This document shows positions 36,312 to 44,474 of a DNA stretch of 64,000 nt, piece after piece; positions within the stretch are counted from its first letter, which is position 1; each line of letters begins with the position of its first letter. The notes beneath the pieces are model-generated. The model was not told the DNA's origin, did not search any database, and worked only from the letters and a program-made list of their open reading frames with translations. The DNA is from Streptomyces longisporoflavus. GTDB lineage: Bacteria > Actinomycetota > Actinomycetes > Streptomycetales > Streptomycetaceae. The DNA lies in assembly GCF_014649775.1 (NCBI RefSeq), contig NZ_BMTR01000001.1, forward strand, positions 496,001-560,000, written 5' to 3'. Made by a program: the position numbers and the translations under genes.

Positions 36312-37522
36312 TGCTCACCCGCTCCACCCACCTCAAGAACATCGCCTTCCTCGTCCTCGGCGTGTTCGTCCTCGCCTACATAGCAACGACGTACGCCGAT
36401 CTCGGGCGGTACGTGGGCGCCCGCGACTACTACACGGTGCGGGTCCAACTCGCCGAGACCGGCGGCCTGTTCAGTCACGGAAACGTCACCTACCGGGGCG
36501 TCGACGTGGGCCGCGTGGAAGCCGTCGAGTTGACCGACGAGGGAGTCGAGGCCCGCATCCGCATCAAGGAAACGGCCTCGAAGATCCCCAGCGACCTGGA
36601 CGCCAGGGTCGCCAACCTCTCGGCGGTCGGCGAGCAGTACCTCGACCTGAGCCCGCGCACCGACGACGGGCCCTACCTCGCCGACGGCTCGGTGGTCCCG
36701 CGCGCGGCCACCCGGACTCCCGCACCGGTCACCGACGTACTCACCAGCGTCGACCGGCTCGCCTCCTCGGTGGACACCACCGCACTGCGCACCCTCGTCG
36801 ACGAGCTCGGCAAGAGCTTCGAGGGGCGCGGCCAGGACCTGCAGATCCTCATCGACACCAGCAGCGAATTCATCCGGGCCGCCAGGAAGTCACTGCCCGC
36901 CACCACCAGACTCCTCATCGACGGCGAGACGGTCCTGCGCACCCAGAACGAGCAGTCCGCCTCCCTGAAGTCCTTCGCGGACGGCACCGCCGAACTGGCC
37001 GCCCAACTGGAGAAGTCCGACCCCGACCTGCGCCGCCTCATCGCCCGGGCCCCGCAGGCGGCCACCCAGTTCACCGCGCTGCTGCACGACACCGACCCCG
37101 GTCTGAGTGTCCTGCTCGCCAACCTCGTCACCACCTCCGAGCTCCTGGTGACCCGCCAGCGCGGCACCCGCGAACTGATGGTGCGCATCCCGCAGGTCGC
37201 CTCCGCCGGAGCCACCGCCGTCGGCCCCGACGGCGTGCGCTTCGGCATGATCACCACCTTCTTCAAGCCGCTGCCCTGCACCGCCGGATACGGCGGCACC
37301 ACCTACCGCAACGGCCTGGACACCTCACCGGCCCCCGCCAACACCGAGGCGGCCTGCACCGCCGGCCCCGGCAGCGGCCAGAACGTACGCGGCTCGGGCA
37401 ACGCACCGCGCGGCGGCGTGCCCGAGCCCGCCCGGCCCGGAGCGGGCAATCCCGCACAGAGCCGGACGCCGTCCAACAGCCCGGACGACCTGGGCGGACT
37501 GCTCGGAATGGGGGAGTCATGA
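36311..37522 (+). CDS. mceF: Mce family protein F
   Basis: 403-aa last Mce subunit. The anchor is LKNIAFLVLGVFVLAYIA. The MCE domain contains GGLFSHGNVTYRGVDVGRVE and the segment SAVGEQYLDLSPR. A Gly/Pro/Asn-rich tail of about 60 residues ends the protein. The GTG start overlaps the MceE TAG by one base. Confidence 0.9.
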   Translation: MLTRSTHLKNIAFLVLGVFVLAYIATTYADLGRYVGARDYYTVRVQLAETGGLFSHGNVTYRGVDVGRVEAVELTDEGVEARIRIKETASKIPSDLDARVANLSAVGEQYLDLSPRTDDGPYLADGSVVPRAATRTPAPVTDVLTSVDRLASSVDTTALRTLVDELGKSFEGRGQDLQILIDTSSEFIRAARKSLPATTRLLIDGETVLRTQNEQSASLKSFADGTAELAAQLEKSDPDLRRLIARAPQAATQFTALLHDTDPGLSVLLANLVTTSELLVTRQRGTRELMVRIPQVASAGATAVGPDGVRFGMITTFFKPLPCTAGYGGTTYRNGLDTSPAPANTEAACTAGPGSGQNVRGSGNAPRGGVPEPARPGAGNPAQSRTPSNSPDDLGGLLGMGES

Positions 37523-38037
37523 CCGACACGGGAGCCGTGAGGCGGCGGAGCGCGTGGTCGGCCGCACTACTGGCGGGGTCGCTGTTCTGCGGCTTCGCGG
37601 GATGGACGTACGCGCACACGCGGGCGGACGACGATCTGGCCTACGCACGCGACCGTGACAGCGCCCTGGACGCCGCCCGTCGGCACATCGCGGTGCTCAA
37701 CACCATGGACGGCCAACACGTACGGACCTCGCTGCGCGCCTGGACCAAGGCGGCGGACGGGCCGCTCGCGGACGAACTGCGGCGCACGGGCGACGACAGC
37801 GCCAAGGTCCTCGAACAGGAGGGCACAAGCACCCGCGCCACGGTCACCGACGCGGCGGTCACCGCCCTGGACAGCCGCGCGGGCACGGCGAAGGTCATCG
37901 CCACCGTCCGCGTCGAGGTGACCGCACGCACCGGCAAGTCCACCACCGACCGCAAACGCTTCGAGGCGGGCCTCGACGACAACGGGGCGGGCTGGAAACT
38001 CAGCTCGCTCAGCGCGGTCCCGGTCGCAGCGGAATGA
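37519..38037 (+). CDS. Mce-associated membrane protein, type 1 (first copy)
   Basis: 172-aa protein with one N-terminal membrane helix and an extracytoplasmic alpha+beta domain of the Mas type. The conserved features are a domain start like AYARDRDSALDAARRHIAVLN and an ending GWKLSSL. It resembles the protein at 38702 more than its immediate neighbour. Its start overlaps the MceF stop (ATGA). Mas proteins are thought to assist Mce complexes. Confidence 0.8.
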   Translation: MTDTGAVRRRSAWSAALLAGSLFCGFAGWTYAHTRADDDLAYARDRDSALDAARRHIAVLNTMDGQHVRTSLRAWTKAADGPLADELRRTGDDSAKVLEQEGTSTRATVTDAAVTALDSRAGTAKVIATVRVEVTARTGKSTTDRKRFEAGLDDNGAGWKLSSLSAVPVAAE

Positions 38038-38082
38038 GAGGGCTCACCGGATGAGAGGGCGCGGACGAATGAGGAGACGCAG

Positions 38083-38682
38083 ATGATCGCCGGACTGAAA
38101 CCCCGGCGTGCGGCGCAAGCCGGCACAGCCGCGACGGGCAGGGACGCGGACACCGAGGAACAGCCCGCACGCGGTCGCCGCGCGGGGCGCAAGGGCCGCA
38201 CGCTGCTCGCCCTCGTCCTGGCCGCGCTGCTCCTGACCGGCGGCACACTCCTGGTCCTCGCCGACCGGACCGCCCACGCACCGGGCGCCGCCAACCAGGC
38301 GCTGACCGACGGCGAGCAAACCCGCCGGGTCATCGCGGACATCAGCGACGCACTCACCACCGTCTTCACCTACACGCCCGACGACCTGGCCACCACCGAG
38401 CGACGCGCACACGACGTCCTGCGCGGCAAGGCGGCCGAGGACTACCGGGCCCTGTTCGGCAAACTCCGGCGGCAGGTCACCAAGCAGAAGCTGTCGCTGA
38501 CCACCCGGGTGGTACGGGCCGGAGCCGTCGAGCTCACCGGCGGCAAGGCGCGGCTCCTTGTCTTCCTCGACCAGCGGGCCAAGCGCGAAGGCGCCAAGGC
38601 GACCACCGCCGCCGCCCAGCTCTCGATCACCGCGCGCCTGGACGACGGCCACTGGACGATCACCGACATCAAGGCCCGCTAG
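38083..38682 (+). CDS. Mce-associated membrane protein, type 2 (first copy)
   Basis: 199-aa Mas-like protein. A basic N-terminus of about 45 residues precedes a membrane helix (LLALVLAALLLTGGTLLVL). The outer domain has DALTTVFTYTPDDLATTERR and ends WTITDIKAR. It is paralogous to the protein at 39259. GAGGAGACGCAG precedes the ATG. Confidence 0.8.
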   Translation: MIAGLKPRRAAQAGTAATGRDADTEEQPARGRRAGRKGRTLLALVLAALLLTGGTLLVLADRTAHAPGAANQALTDGEQTRRVIADISDALTTVFTYTPDDLATTERRAHDVLRGKAAEDYRALFGKLRRQVTKQKLSLTTRVVRAGAVELTGGKARLLVFLDQRAKREGAKATTAAAQLSITARLDDGHWTITDIKAR

Positions 38683-38701
38683 GACACCACCGGAGAGGGA
38701 C

Positions 38702-39247
38702 ATGGCACGTACGACATTCCGGCACCGTACGAAACTCTCGCTCGCGTCCGCGGCGGCAGCCCTCGCCCTGGGCTTCGCCGCCTGGACAGGGTCGTCCTGG
38801 TACGCGGCGGCCCACGACGACTCCGCGCACTTCGCGCGGACCCGTGACGAGGTACTCGCGGCGGGCGAACAGGCCGTCTTGAACATGAACACCCTCGACC
38901 ACCGCGACCTCGAGCGTGGCCTCGACGCCTGGGAGCAGTCCGCCACCGGAGACCTCCTCGACGAACTGCGCGAGGGCAGAGTCGAGTTCGAGAAACAGGT
39001 ACGCACCGCGCGCACGGTCACCACGGCCGATGTGCTGTCCGGAGCCGTCACCGAACTGGACGAGCGCGAGGGCCGGGCAGGTGTCCTGATCGCCGTGCGG
39101 ATCACCGTCGACCCGCCGAAGAAGAAGCCGAGCACCAAGGAGAGCCGGCTGCTCGGCGAGCTCACCCGCACCGGCGACGGCTGGAAACTGAGCGGGCTCG
39201 GCCAGGCCCCCGCCGGCGAGACGCCCACCGACACTCCGTCCGACTGA
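38702..39247 (+). CDS. Mce-associated membrane protein, type 1 (second copy)
   Basis: 181-aa Mas-like protein starting MARTTFRHR with GGAGAGGGAC upstream. The helix is at residues 11-30. The domain carries FARTRDEVLAAGEQAVLNMN and ends GDGWKLSGLGQAP, closely matching the 37519 product. Confidence 0.8.
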   Translation: MARTTFRHRTKLSLASAAAALALGFAAWTGSSWYAAAHDDSAHFARTRDEVLAAGEQAVLNMNTLDHRDLERGLDAWEQSATGDLLDELREGRVEFEKQVRTARTVTTADVLSGAVTELDEREGRAGVLIAVRITVDPPKKKPSTKESRLLGELTRTGDGWKLSGLGQAPAGETPTDTPSD

Positions 39248-39258
39248 GGGGCCGATCC

Positions 39259-39915
39259 ATGTCGACGACACGCCATATGGTCAACCGGCAGCGGCGCCTT
39301 GCCGCGGTCAAGGCCCGCGAGACACCCACGCCCGCACCGCGAGCCCCGCGCCCGCGCCCCAAGTCCGGGGAGAAGCCCGCCCGGACCGCGCGCGGAGCCG
39401 TTCCCCGGCCGCTGCTGCTCGCGCTTCTCACGCTGCTCGCCGTACTGGCCGCGGCCTTCGCGGTCTTCGCCCACAGCCGGGCCGAAGCCGCACGCGATCT
39501 GCCCGCCCTGCGCAACACGGCGCTCACCGACACGGCCCGCACCAGCGAGGTCAAAGGCACGGTCGGCCAGGCGGTGGACGCGGTCTTCTCCTACGACCAC
39601 GCGGCCCCGGGCCGGACGGAGAAGGCCGCGGACAAGTACCTCACCGGCAAGGCGGTCGGCCAGCACCGGGACATGCTCGCGCAGGTCCGCTCCCAAGGGG
39701 ACCGGCAGAAACTCGTCCTCAGCACCACCGTCACGCACAGCGGAGTCGAGGTCATCGACGAGGACCGGGCCCGGGTCCTGGTGTTCGCCGACCAGAGCAA
39801 CACCAGCACCGCCAAGGGCGGTTCGGCCACCCACGCGGCAGCGATGTTCGCCGTGGACGTCGTCCACCGGGGCGGGGCCTGGCGGATCGCGAACATCGAC
39901 ACGTTCAGCAGGTGA
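39259..39915 (+). CDS. Mce-associated membrane protein, type 2 (second copy)
   Basis: 218-aa Mas-like protein with a Pro/Arg-rich cytoplasmic N-terminus (about 50 residues) and one membrane helix (LLLALLTLLAVLAAAFAVFA). The outer domain has AVDAVFSYDHAAPGRTEKAA and ends WRIANIDTFSR, matching the 38083 product. It completes a duplicated type1-type2 pair. Confidence 0.8.
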   Translation: MSTTRHMVNRQRRLAAVKARETPTPAPRAPRPRPKSGEKPARTARGAVPRPLLLALLTLLAVLAAAFAVFAHSRAEAARDLPALRNTALTDTARTSEVKGTVGQAVDAVFSYDHAAPGRTEKAADKYLTGKAVGQHRDMLAQVRSQGDRQKLVLSTTVTHSGVEVIDEDRARVLVFADQSNTSTAKGGSATHAAAMFAVDVVHRGGAWRIANIDTFSR

Positions 39916-39962
39916 GACCGGAATGTTCCGTCCAAGAGACAGCCGGAAAAGGGGAGTCAGAC

Positions 39963-40541
39963 ATGAAGAACACCAGACGGAAGCGGCGCACCACCGCGCT
40001 CTTGTCCGCCACCCTCGGGGTCGCGGTCGCGGCGGTGATGTCCGGGTGCAGTTCACGCGTCGACGACGGCCCGCGGGTCGACTGGGCCTCGGACGTCTGT
40101 GACAGCGTGCAGGATGTCGGGGCCGAGCTGAAGCTGCCCGCCGCGGACCGGAAGGACGCCAAGAAGTACCACACGCAGGTCGTCACCTTCATGGAAGCGC
40201 TCGACAGGCAACTCGGCGCTCTGGACAAGAAGATGCGGCAGGACGGCGCACCGCCCGTCGACGGCGGCGACGCCACGTACAAGAAGGCGCTCAAGAACCT
40301 CCGCACCGCCCGCAGCAGCCTGGCCGGCACCACCTCACAGCTCAGGAAGGCGAAGGTCACCGACGAGAAGTCCCTCAAGGCGGCGCTGAAGAAGGCCGGC
40401 GAAGGCATGGACAAGGCGGGCGGATACCAGGGTCCCGCCCACGATTTCCGTGCCGACCCCGCGCTCAAGCAGGCCTTCGACAAGGCGCCGGAGTGCGAGA
40501 ACCTGCCCGGCACCGCACCCTCGGCACCATCGGCCGGGTAA
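39963..40541 (+). CDS. Small lipoprotein at the end of the mce operon
   Basis: 192-aa putative lipoprotein. The lipobox is MSGC at about residues 26-29 after a basic N-terminus (MKNTRRKRRTT) and hydrophobic core. The mature part is a Lys/Ala-rich helical domain with two further cysteines, probably a coiled coil. GGGGAGTCAGAC precedes the ATG. It is in step with the mce genes and may be an accessory factor. No named family is recognised. Confidence 0.75.
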   Translation: MKNTRRKRRTTALLSATLGVAVAAVMSGCSSRVDDGPRVDWASDVCDSVQDVGAELKLPAADRKDAKKYHTQVVTFMEALDRQLGALDKKMRQDGAPPVDGGDATYKKALKNLRTARSSLAGTTSQLRKAKVTDEKSLKAALKKAGEGMDKAGGYQGPAHDFRADPALKQAFDKAPECENLPGTAPSAPSAG

Positions 40542-40554
40542 GGGCGGGACGCCC

Positions 40555-41220
40555 GTGAACGGCACGGACGGCACGGACGGCAGGGGCGACACGGAGCGTA
40601 CGGACGGCGCCGATCTAACGGCCGAGCCGCCCGACCCGCTGGCACCCCGGGGCACCCCGCTCGGCGGCCCCCTGCGGGCGGTGGCGAGGGGCGCCGCCCT
40701 GCTGGTCATGGCCGTCGCGCTGACCCACATGGCGCTGCTCCTCCTGTACGTCGGCCCCGCGCTCTCCCCGGACACCGCCCGCCCGGCGCGGGCCGACGCC
40801 TGGCTGCGGCCGCTCTTCCCGCAGGACTGGAACATCTTCGCGCCCGACCCGCCACGCGCCAACACCCGTCTGGAGGTGCGCGGTTGGCGCGCGGACCGCC
40901 CCGGACGGTGGATCGACCTCACCGCGCACGACGTCGCCGCCCACCGAGGCAACCCGCTGCCGAGCCGGGAGGACCAGACCGTCCTGCGCAAGGCGGTCAG
41001 CGCCCACCTCGCGGGCTCGCCCCACACCCAGCTGAGGGCGCCGCTGACCCCCGCGGCGCAGTATCTGCGCAATGTCGTCGTCGTACGCCTCGACGACCTC
41101 GGCGAGCCCCGCCCGGACACCGTCGAGCTGCGCCTGCGCACCCTGCCCATCGCCCCGCCCGGCCACCCCGCACCGGCCGCGAGCCGCCGGCCGCTCGGCA
41201 CCTGGGAGGTCCTGCCGTGA
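40555..41220 (+). CDS. DUF5819-family (SdpA-like) membrane protein
   Basis: 221-aa protein from a GTG with AAGGGCGGGAC upstream. A disordered acidic N-terminus of about 45 residues precedes one membrane helix (about 50-75). The diagnostic segment LFPQDWNIFAPDPPRANTRLE at about 86-106 (given here as its key part) is like SdpA and DUF5819. Its stop overlaps the HTTM gene (GTGA). The pair resembles SdpA/SdpB, which mature the SDP killing peptide in Bacillus. A toxin gene is not seen here. Confidence 0.75.
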   Translation: MNGTDGTDGRGDTERTDGADLTAEPPDPLAPRGTPLGGPLRAVARGAALLVMAVALTHMALLLLYVGPALSPDTARPARADAWLRPLFPQDWNIFAPDPPRANTRLEVRGWRADRPGRWIDLTAHDVAAHRGNPLPSREDQTVLRKAVSAHLAGSPHTQLRAPLTPAAQYLRNVVVVRLDDLGEPRPDTVELRLRTLPIAPPGHPAPAASRRPLGTWEVLP

Positions 41221-42239
41221 CACTGCCCCGGGCCCTCGGTCCGGAGATCGCCACGCCCCGGGACGGTGCCCGGCACGCGCGGCACCGGCTGCACGCCGTG
41301 ACCCGCACGCCGCTGGGGCTGTACGGTGCCGCGGTCCTGCGCATCGGTGTCTCGGGCCTCTTCCTGCTCAACCTGCTCCGCGAGGCGGCCCACGCGGACC
41401 GCCTCTGGGGGCCCGGATCCCCGTACACCCCCGAACTCTTCCGTGCCTCGGTCGAGGCGCGCGGCGCCGACGGGCGGCTGTCCTGGTGGTACACCTGGCT
41501 GGGCACACAGAGCCCCGACTACTTCAGGGCCGCCTACGTGCTGGCCGTCGCGGTCAGCGCGCTGTATCTGCTGGGCTGGCACACCCGCCTCATGGCGGTC
41601 CTTTTCGCCTTCGTCGTCGCGGGCTTCTACATGCGCTCGGCAGTCGCCGCCAGCGGGTTCGAGCTGCTGAGCCTGCTGTTCGCCAACTACCTGGTCCTTT
41701 GCGCCCCGGGCCGCCGCTGGTCCCTGGACGCCCGCCGCGCCGCGCGCGCGACTCCCGCATCCGTGAGCCGGTACGAGGAACTGCGGCGCCGCGTCGTCAC
41801 CGTCCTGCACAACGCGGGCATGGCGCTGATCGCCTTCCAGGTGATGGTGGTCTACGGCACCGCGGCCCTGTACAAGATCCGTGGTGCGACGTGGCGGGAC
41901 GGCAGCGCGCTGCACTACGCCCTGCGGCTCGACGACTTCGCGACCTTCCCCGAGCTCTCCGTCCGGCTGGCGGGCCTTGGGAGCGCCCTCGCGCTGCTCG
42001 CCTACGTCACCGTCGTGTCCCAGCTGCTCTTCCCCGCGCTGGTGTTCGTCCCGCGGCTCAAGTACGTGGTCCTGGTCGTGATGCTCGGCACGCATCTGGG
42101 CATCGGACTGCTGATGGCGCTGCCGATGTTCTCGGCGATCACCGTCGTGGGGGACCTGGTGTTCCTGCCGACGCCGTTCTGGCTGCGGGCGGAACGGGCT
42201 GTTCGGCGACTGCGTGCGCCCCGCGCGAAGAGCCGATAA
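41217..42239 (+). CDS. HTTM-domain membrane protein (SdpB / gamma-carboxylase-like)
   Basis: 340-aa polytopic membrane protein with an HTTM (horizontally transferred transmembrane) domain, the family of SdpB and vitamin-K-dependent carboxylase. Typical segments are GLYGAAVLRIGVSGLFLLNL, WWYTWLGTQSPDYF and an internal ALYKIRGATWRDGSALHYAL. The GTG start overlaps the DUF5819 stop, so the two proteins probably work as a complex. The modified substrate is unknown. Confidence 0.8.
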   Translation: MTLPRALGPEIATPRDGARHARHRLHAVTRTPLGLYGAAVLRIGVSGLFLLNLLREAAHADRLWGPGSPYTPELFRASVEARGADGRLSWWYTWLGTQSPDYFRAAYVLAVAVSALYLLGWHTRLMAVLFAFVVAGFYMRSAVAASGFELLSLLFANYLVLCAPGRRWSLDARRAARATPASVSRYEELRRRVVTVLHNAGMALIAFQVMVVYGTAALYKIRGATWRDGSALHYALRLDDFATFPELSVRLAGLGSALALLAYVTVVSQLLFPALVFVPRLKYVVLVVMLGTHLGIGLLMALPMFSAITVVGDLVFLPTPFWLRAERAVRRLRAPRAKSR

Positions 42240-42398
42240 ATCGGTGTCGATACCCACCCGGGATGTCTACACTCGGCGGCTCAAGATCCGTGCGTTCGAA
42301 CGAGGTGTATTTGATGACGGTCCGAGTCACGACTGCCGACTCCGGTCGGTTGTCTCCCGCAGACGCCATGACCTCATCAAACCGAAGGAACACATCTC

Positions 42399-43145
42399 GT
42401 GGATCTTCCACGCATCTTCACCATCCGCGAAAGTAGCCACCGTCTGCACAACCCGATCACCCCCGGCAAGCTCGCCGCCCTGGGCCAGGCACTGCACCTG
42501 GAGCCCGGGACGCGCGTGCTCGACCTTGCCGGCGGATCGGGCGAGTTGCTGTGCACCTGGGCCCGTGACCACGGTGTCACCGGGACCGGAGTGGACATCA
42601 GCACGGTCTTCACCGAGAAGGCGCGCGCCCGTGCCGCCGAACTCGGCGTCGCCGACCGGGTCACCTTCGTGCACGGTGACGCCGTCGGTTTCGTCGCGGA
42701 CGAGCCGGTCGATGTCGCCGCGTGCGTCGGCGCCACCTGGATCGGGGACGGCGTGGCCGGCACCGTCGAGCTGCTCGGCGAGAGCCTGCGACCCGGCGGC
42801 CTGACGCTGATCGGCGAGCCGTACTGGCGCCGGGAAGTGCCGGACCAGGAAACCGCCGAAGCCTGCCACGCCCGCGGCAAGGACGACTTCCTCGTACTGC
42901 CGGAGCTGATCGAGCAGTTCGGCGAGCTGGGGTACGACGTCGTGGAAATGGTCCTTGCCGACCAGGACAGCTGGGACCGGTACCAGGCGGCCCAGTGGCT
43001 CAACCTCCGCCGCTGGCTCGACCGGAACCCCGGCGACGAGCTGGCCGACGAGGTGCGGGCCGAGCTCACCACCGCTCCCGCCCGCTACGCGCGATACCAG
43101 CGTGAGTACCTCGGCTGGGGGGTCTTCGCACTGATGCGCCGCTGA
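42399..43145 (+). CDS. SAM-dependent methyltransferase
   Basis: 248-aa class I methyltransferase. Motif I is VLDLAGGSGELL at about residue 41, with acidic VDIS at about 65 and ALRPGG-like SLRPGGLTLIGEP at about 129-140. GAAGGAACACATCTC precedes the GTG. It follows the HTTM gene by 159 bp. Whether it acts on the same substrate is unknown. An overlapping 40-codon frame from 42314 is not convincing. Confidence 0.85.
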   Translation: MDLPRIFTIRESSHRLHNPITPGKLAALGQALHLEPGTRVLDLAGGSGELLCTWARDHGVTGTGVDISTVFTEKARARAAELGVADRVTFVHGDAVGFVADEPVDVAACVGATWIGDGVAGTVELLGESLRPGGLTLIGEPYWRREVPDQETAEACHARGKDDFLVLPELIEQFGELGYDVVEMVLADQDSWDRYQAAQWLNLRRWLDRNPGDELADEVRAELTTAPARYARYQREYLGWGVFALMRR

Positions 43146-43157
43146 CGGCCTGAGTGA

Positions 43158-43193
43158 GCGTGGGTCCGGGCAGCACGCTGCCCGGACCCACGC
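43158..43193. terminator. Bidirectional terminator hairpin
   Basis: A perfect 17-bp stem, GCGTGGGTCCGGGCAGC with its complement, is separated by only two bases. It lies between the convergent methyltransferase and DUF6801-like genes and should stop transcription from both sides. Confidence 0.8.
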
Positions 43194-43200
43194 GTGCGCG

Positions 43201-44358
43201 TCAGTTCTTGTACGTGAGGGCCAGGTCGATGGTGTTGCCGGGGCCCGCGGTGAACGTGCTGATGATGTCGTTGAGGGCGCCGCAGTCCGTCAGGCCCGGC
43301 AGGGTGTACGTGCCCTTGAGCCTGCCGCCGGCGTGCGGCTGGAAGCGGCCCTCGCTGACGAGGTCGACCTCGGCGGGCTCGGTGGTCCCGCAGTCCGGTC
43401 CGCCGCCGATGGGCAGGCCGAGCGCGCTGACGGCGGTGAGTTTGACGTACATCTCGGAGTGCGACGTGAGGCTGCCCGCCGAGCCGAGGGTTCCTGTGGT
43501 CTTGCCCTTCTGTTCGAAGGCGAGGTCCGTGATCGTCGGCAGGAAGCCGAGGAGGGTGAACTGCCCCTTGGACGGGTCGAGTTCGAGATCGGCGTCGAAG
43601 ATGCCGGTGTCCGGGGCGTAGCGCATGTGGATGCCGCCGGTCAGTGGCGCGCTGCCCTTGGCCGCCTTGATGTACGAGCTGCCCTTGATGCCGAAGCTCA
43701 GCGGCTCCGGTTCGCCGCCGGGGTCCGGCGGGTCGGTGGGATCCGTCGTGGCCGGTTCGACCCGGACGGTGTGCAGCGTCTTGTCCTGGTCGCCGGGGTC
43801 GAGGGCGCACTCGGTCTCGAAGGTGTCGAGGGCCGTCTTGGCGCCGGTCGTGTCCCGCGGGGTCATCGTCAGGAGCAGGCTGTTGACGTCGATGCGCACG
43901 TTGCCGGGCTGCCGGAACGTCAGCGCGGGGGCCTGGCCGGTCGCGGTCACCTGGAAGTCGGCGGGCGGCTGCGGCAGGGGTGTCTTCGGGATGGTGTTGT
44001 CGAGGCCGATGTTCAGCGGGCCTTCCGGCATGTGCACGGTGACGTCCGCCGTGGCGGTCCCTTCGAGGGTGACGCCGCCGACCGTGCGCAGTGCGGTGGC
44101 TGCCGCCTTGCTGACCTCGGACACCGACGTGACCCGGAAGGCCGGGATACGCTCGCCGACCTTCACCTCGGCCGGCAGGTCCGCCTTGACGGTGACCGTG
44201 AGCGGATCCTCTTCCATGATCGGGAACACGCACTCGTACGTCTGGGTCAGGGAGACGGGGTCCGCGGCGGCCGGTTGGCCGGAGGTGAAGCCGATCAGTC
44301 CGGCGAGCAGCACGAGGGCGGGGGCGGCCCGCCATCCTGTGGCGCGCGATCTCAGCAC
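43201..44358 (-). CDS. Secreted DUF6801-like protein
   Basis: 385-aa exported protein starting at a GTG with GGAGAGGCA upstream. The signal peptide ends near AAADPVSL. The shared N-terminal domain begins VSLTQTYECVFPIMEEDPL and runs to about residue 195. A short Thr-Asp-Pro linker leads to the second beta domain (about 215-385), with GSAPLTGGIHMRYAPDTG and a conserved ending FTAGPGNTIDLALTYKN. It has the same architecture as the 44475 and 26389 products. It is likely a wall- or matrix-associated protein. Confidence 0.75.
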   Translation of the reverse strand: MLRSRATGWRAAPALVLLAGLIGFTSGQPAAADPVSLTQTYECVFPIMEEDPLTVTVKADLPAEVKVGERIPAFRVTSVSEVSKAAATALRTVGGVTLEGTATADVTVHMPEGPLNIGLDNTIPKTPLPQPPADFQVTATGQAPALTFRQPGNVRIDVNSLLLTMTPRDTTGAKTALDTFETECALDPGDQDKTLHTVRVEPATTDPTDPPDPGGEPEPLSFGIKGSSYIKAAKGSAPLTGGIHMRYAPDTGIFDADLELDPSKGQFTLLGFLPTITDLAFEQKGKTTGTLGSAGSLTSHSEMYVKLTAVSALGLPIGGGPDCGTTEPAEVDLVSEGRFQPHAGGRLKGTYTLPGLTDCGALNDIISTFTAGPGNTIDLALTYKN

Positions 44359-44403
44359 TGCCTCTCCAAGTTCTAGGGACGGGGTAACGGGTCTGGGAAC
44401 GGG

Positions 44404-44439
44404 TCCGGCCCCCCGCCCCGAAGGGGGCAGGGGGCCGGA
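44404..44439. terminator. GC-rich hairpin between tandem secreted-protein genes
   Basis: TCCGGCCCCC (44404-44413) pairs with GGGGGCCGGA (44430-44439), continued by GCCCC/GGGGC after one mismatch, with a GAAG loop. It stands 36 bp beyond the stop of the upstream paralog. Only 45 bp remain before the next start, so the downstream gene may depend on read-through. Confidence 0.7.
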
Positions 44440-44474
44440 TCGGGAGGCGGACTGCTTGCCGCTGTGACATGGGC

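Noticed and set aside
42314..42436. 40-codon frame directly upstream of the methyltransferase
   Set aside because: It overlaps the methyltransferase start, lacks conserved features and a good ribosome site; probably leader sequence.
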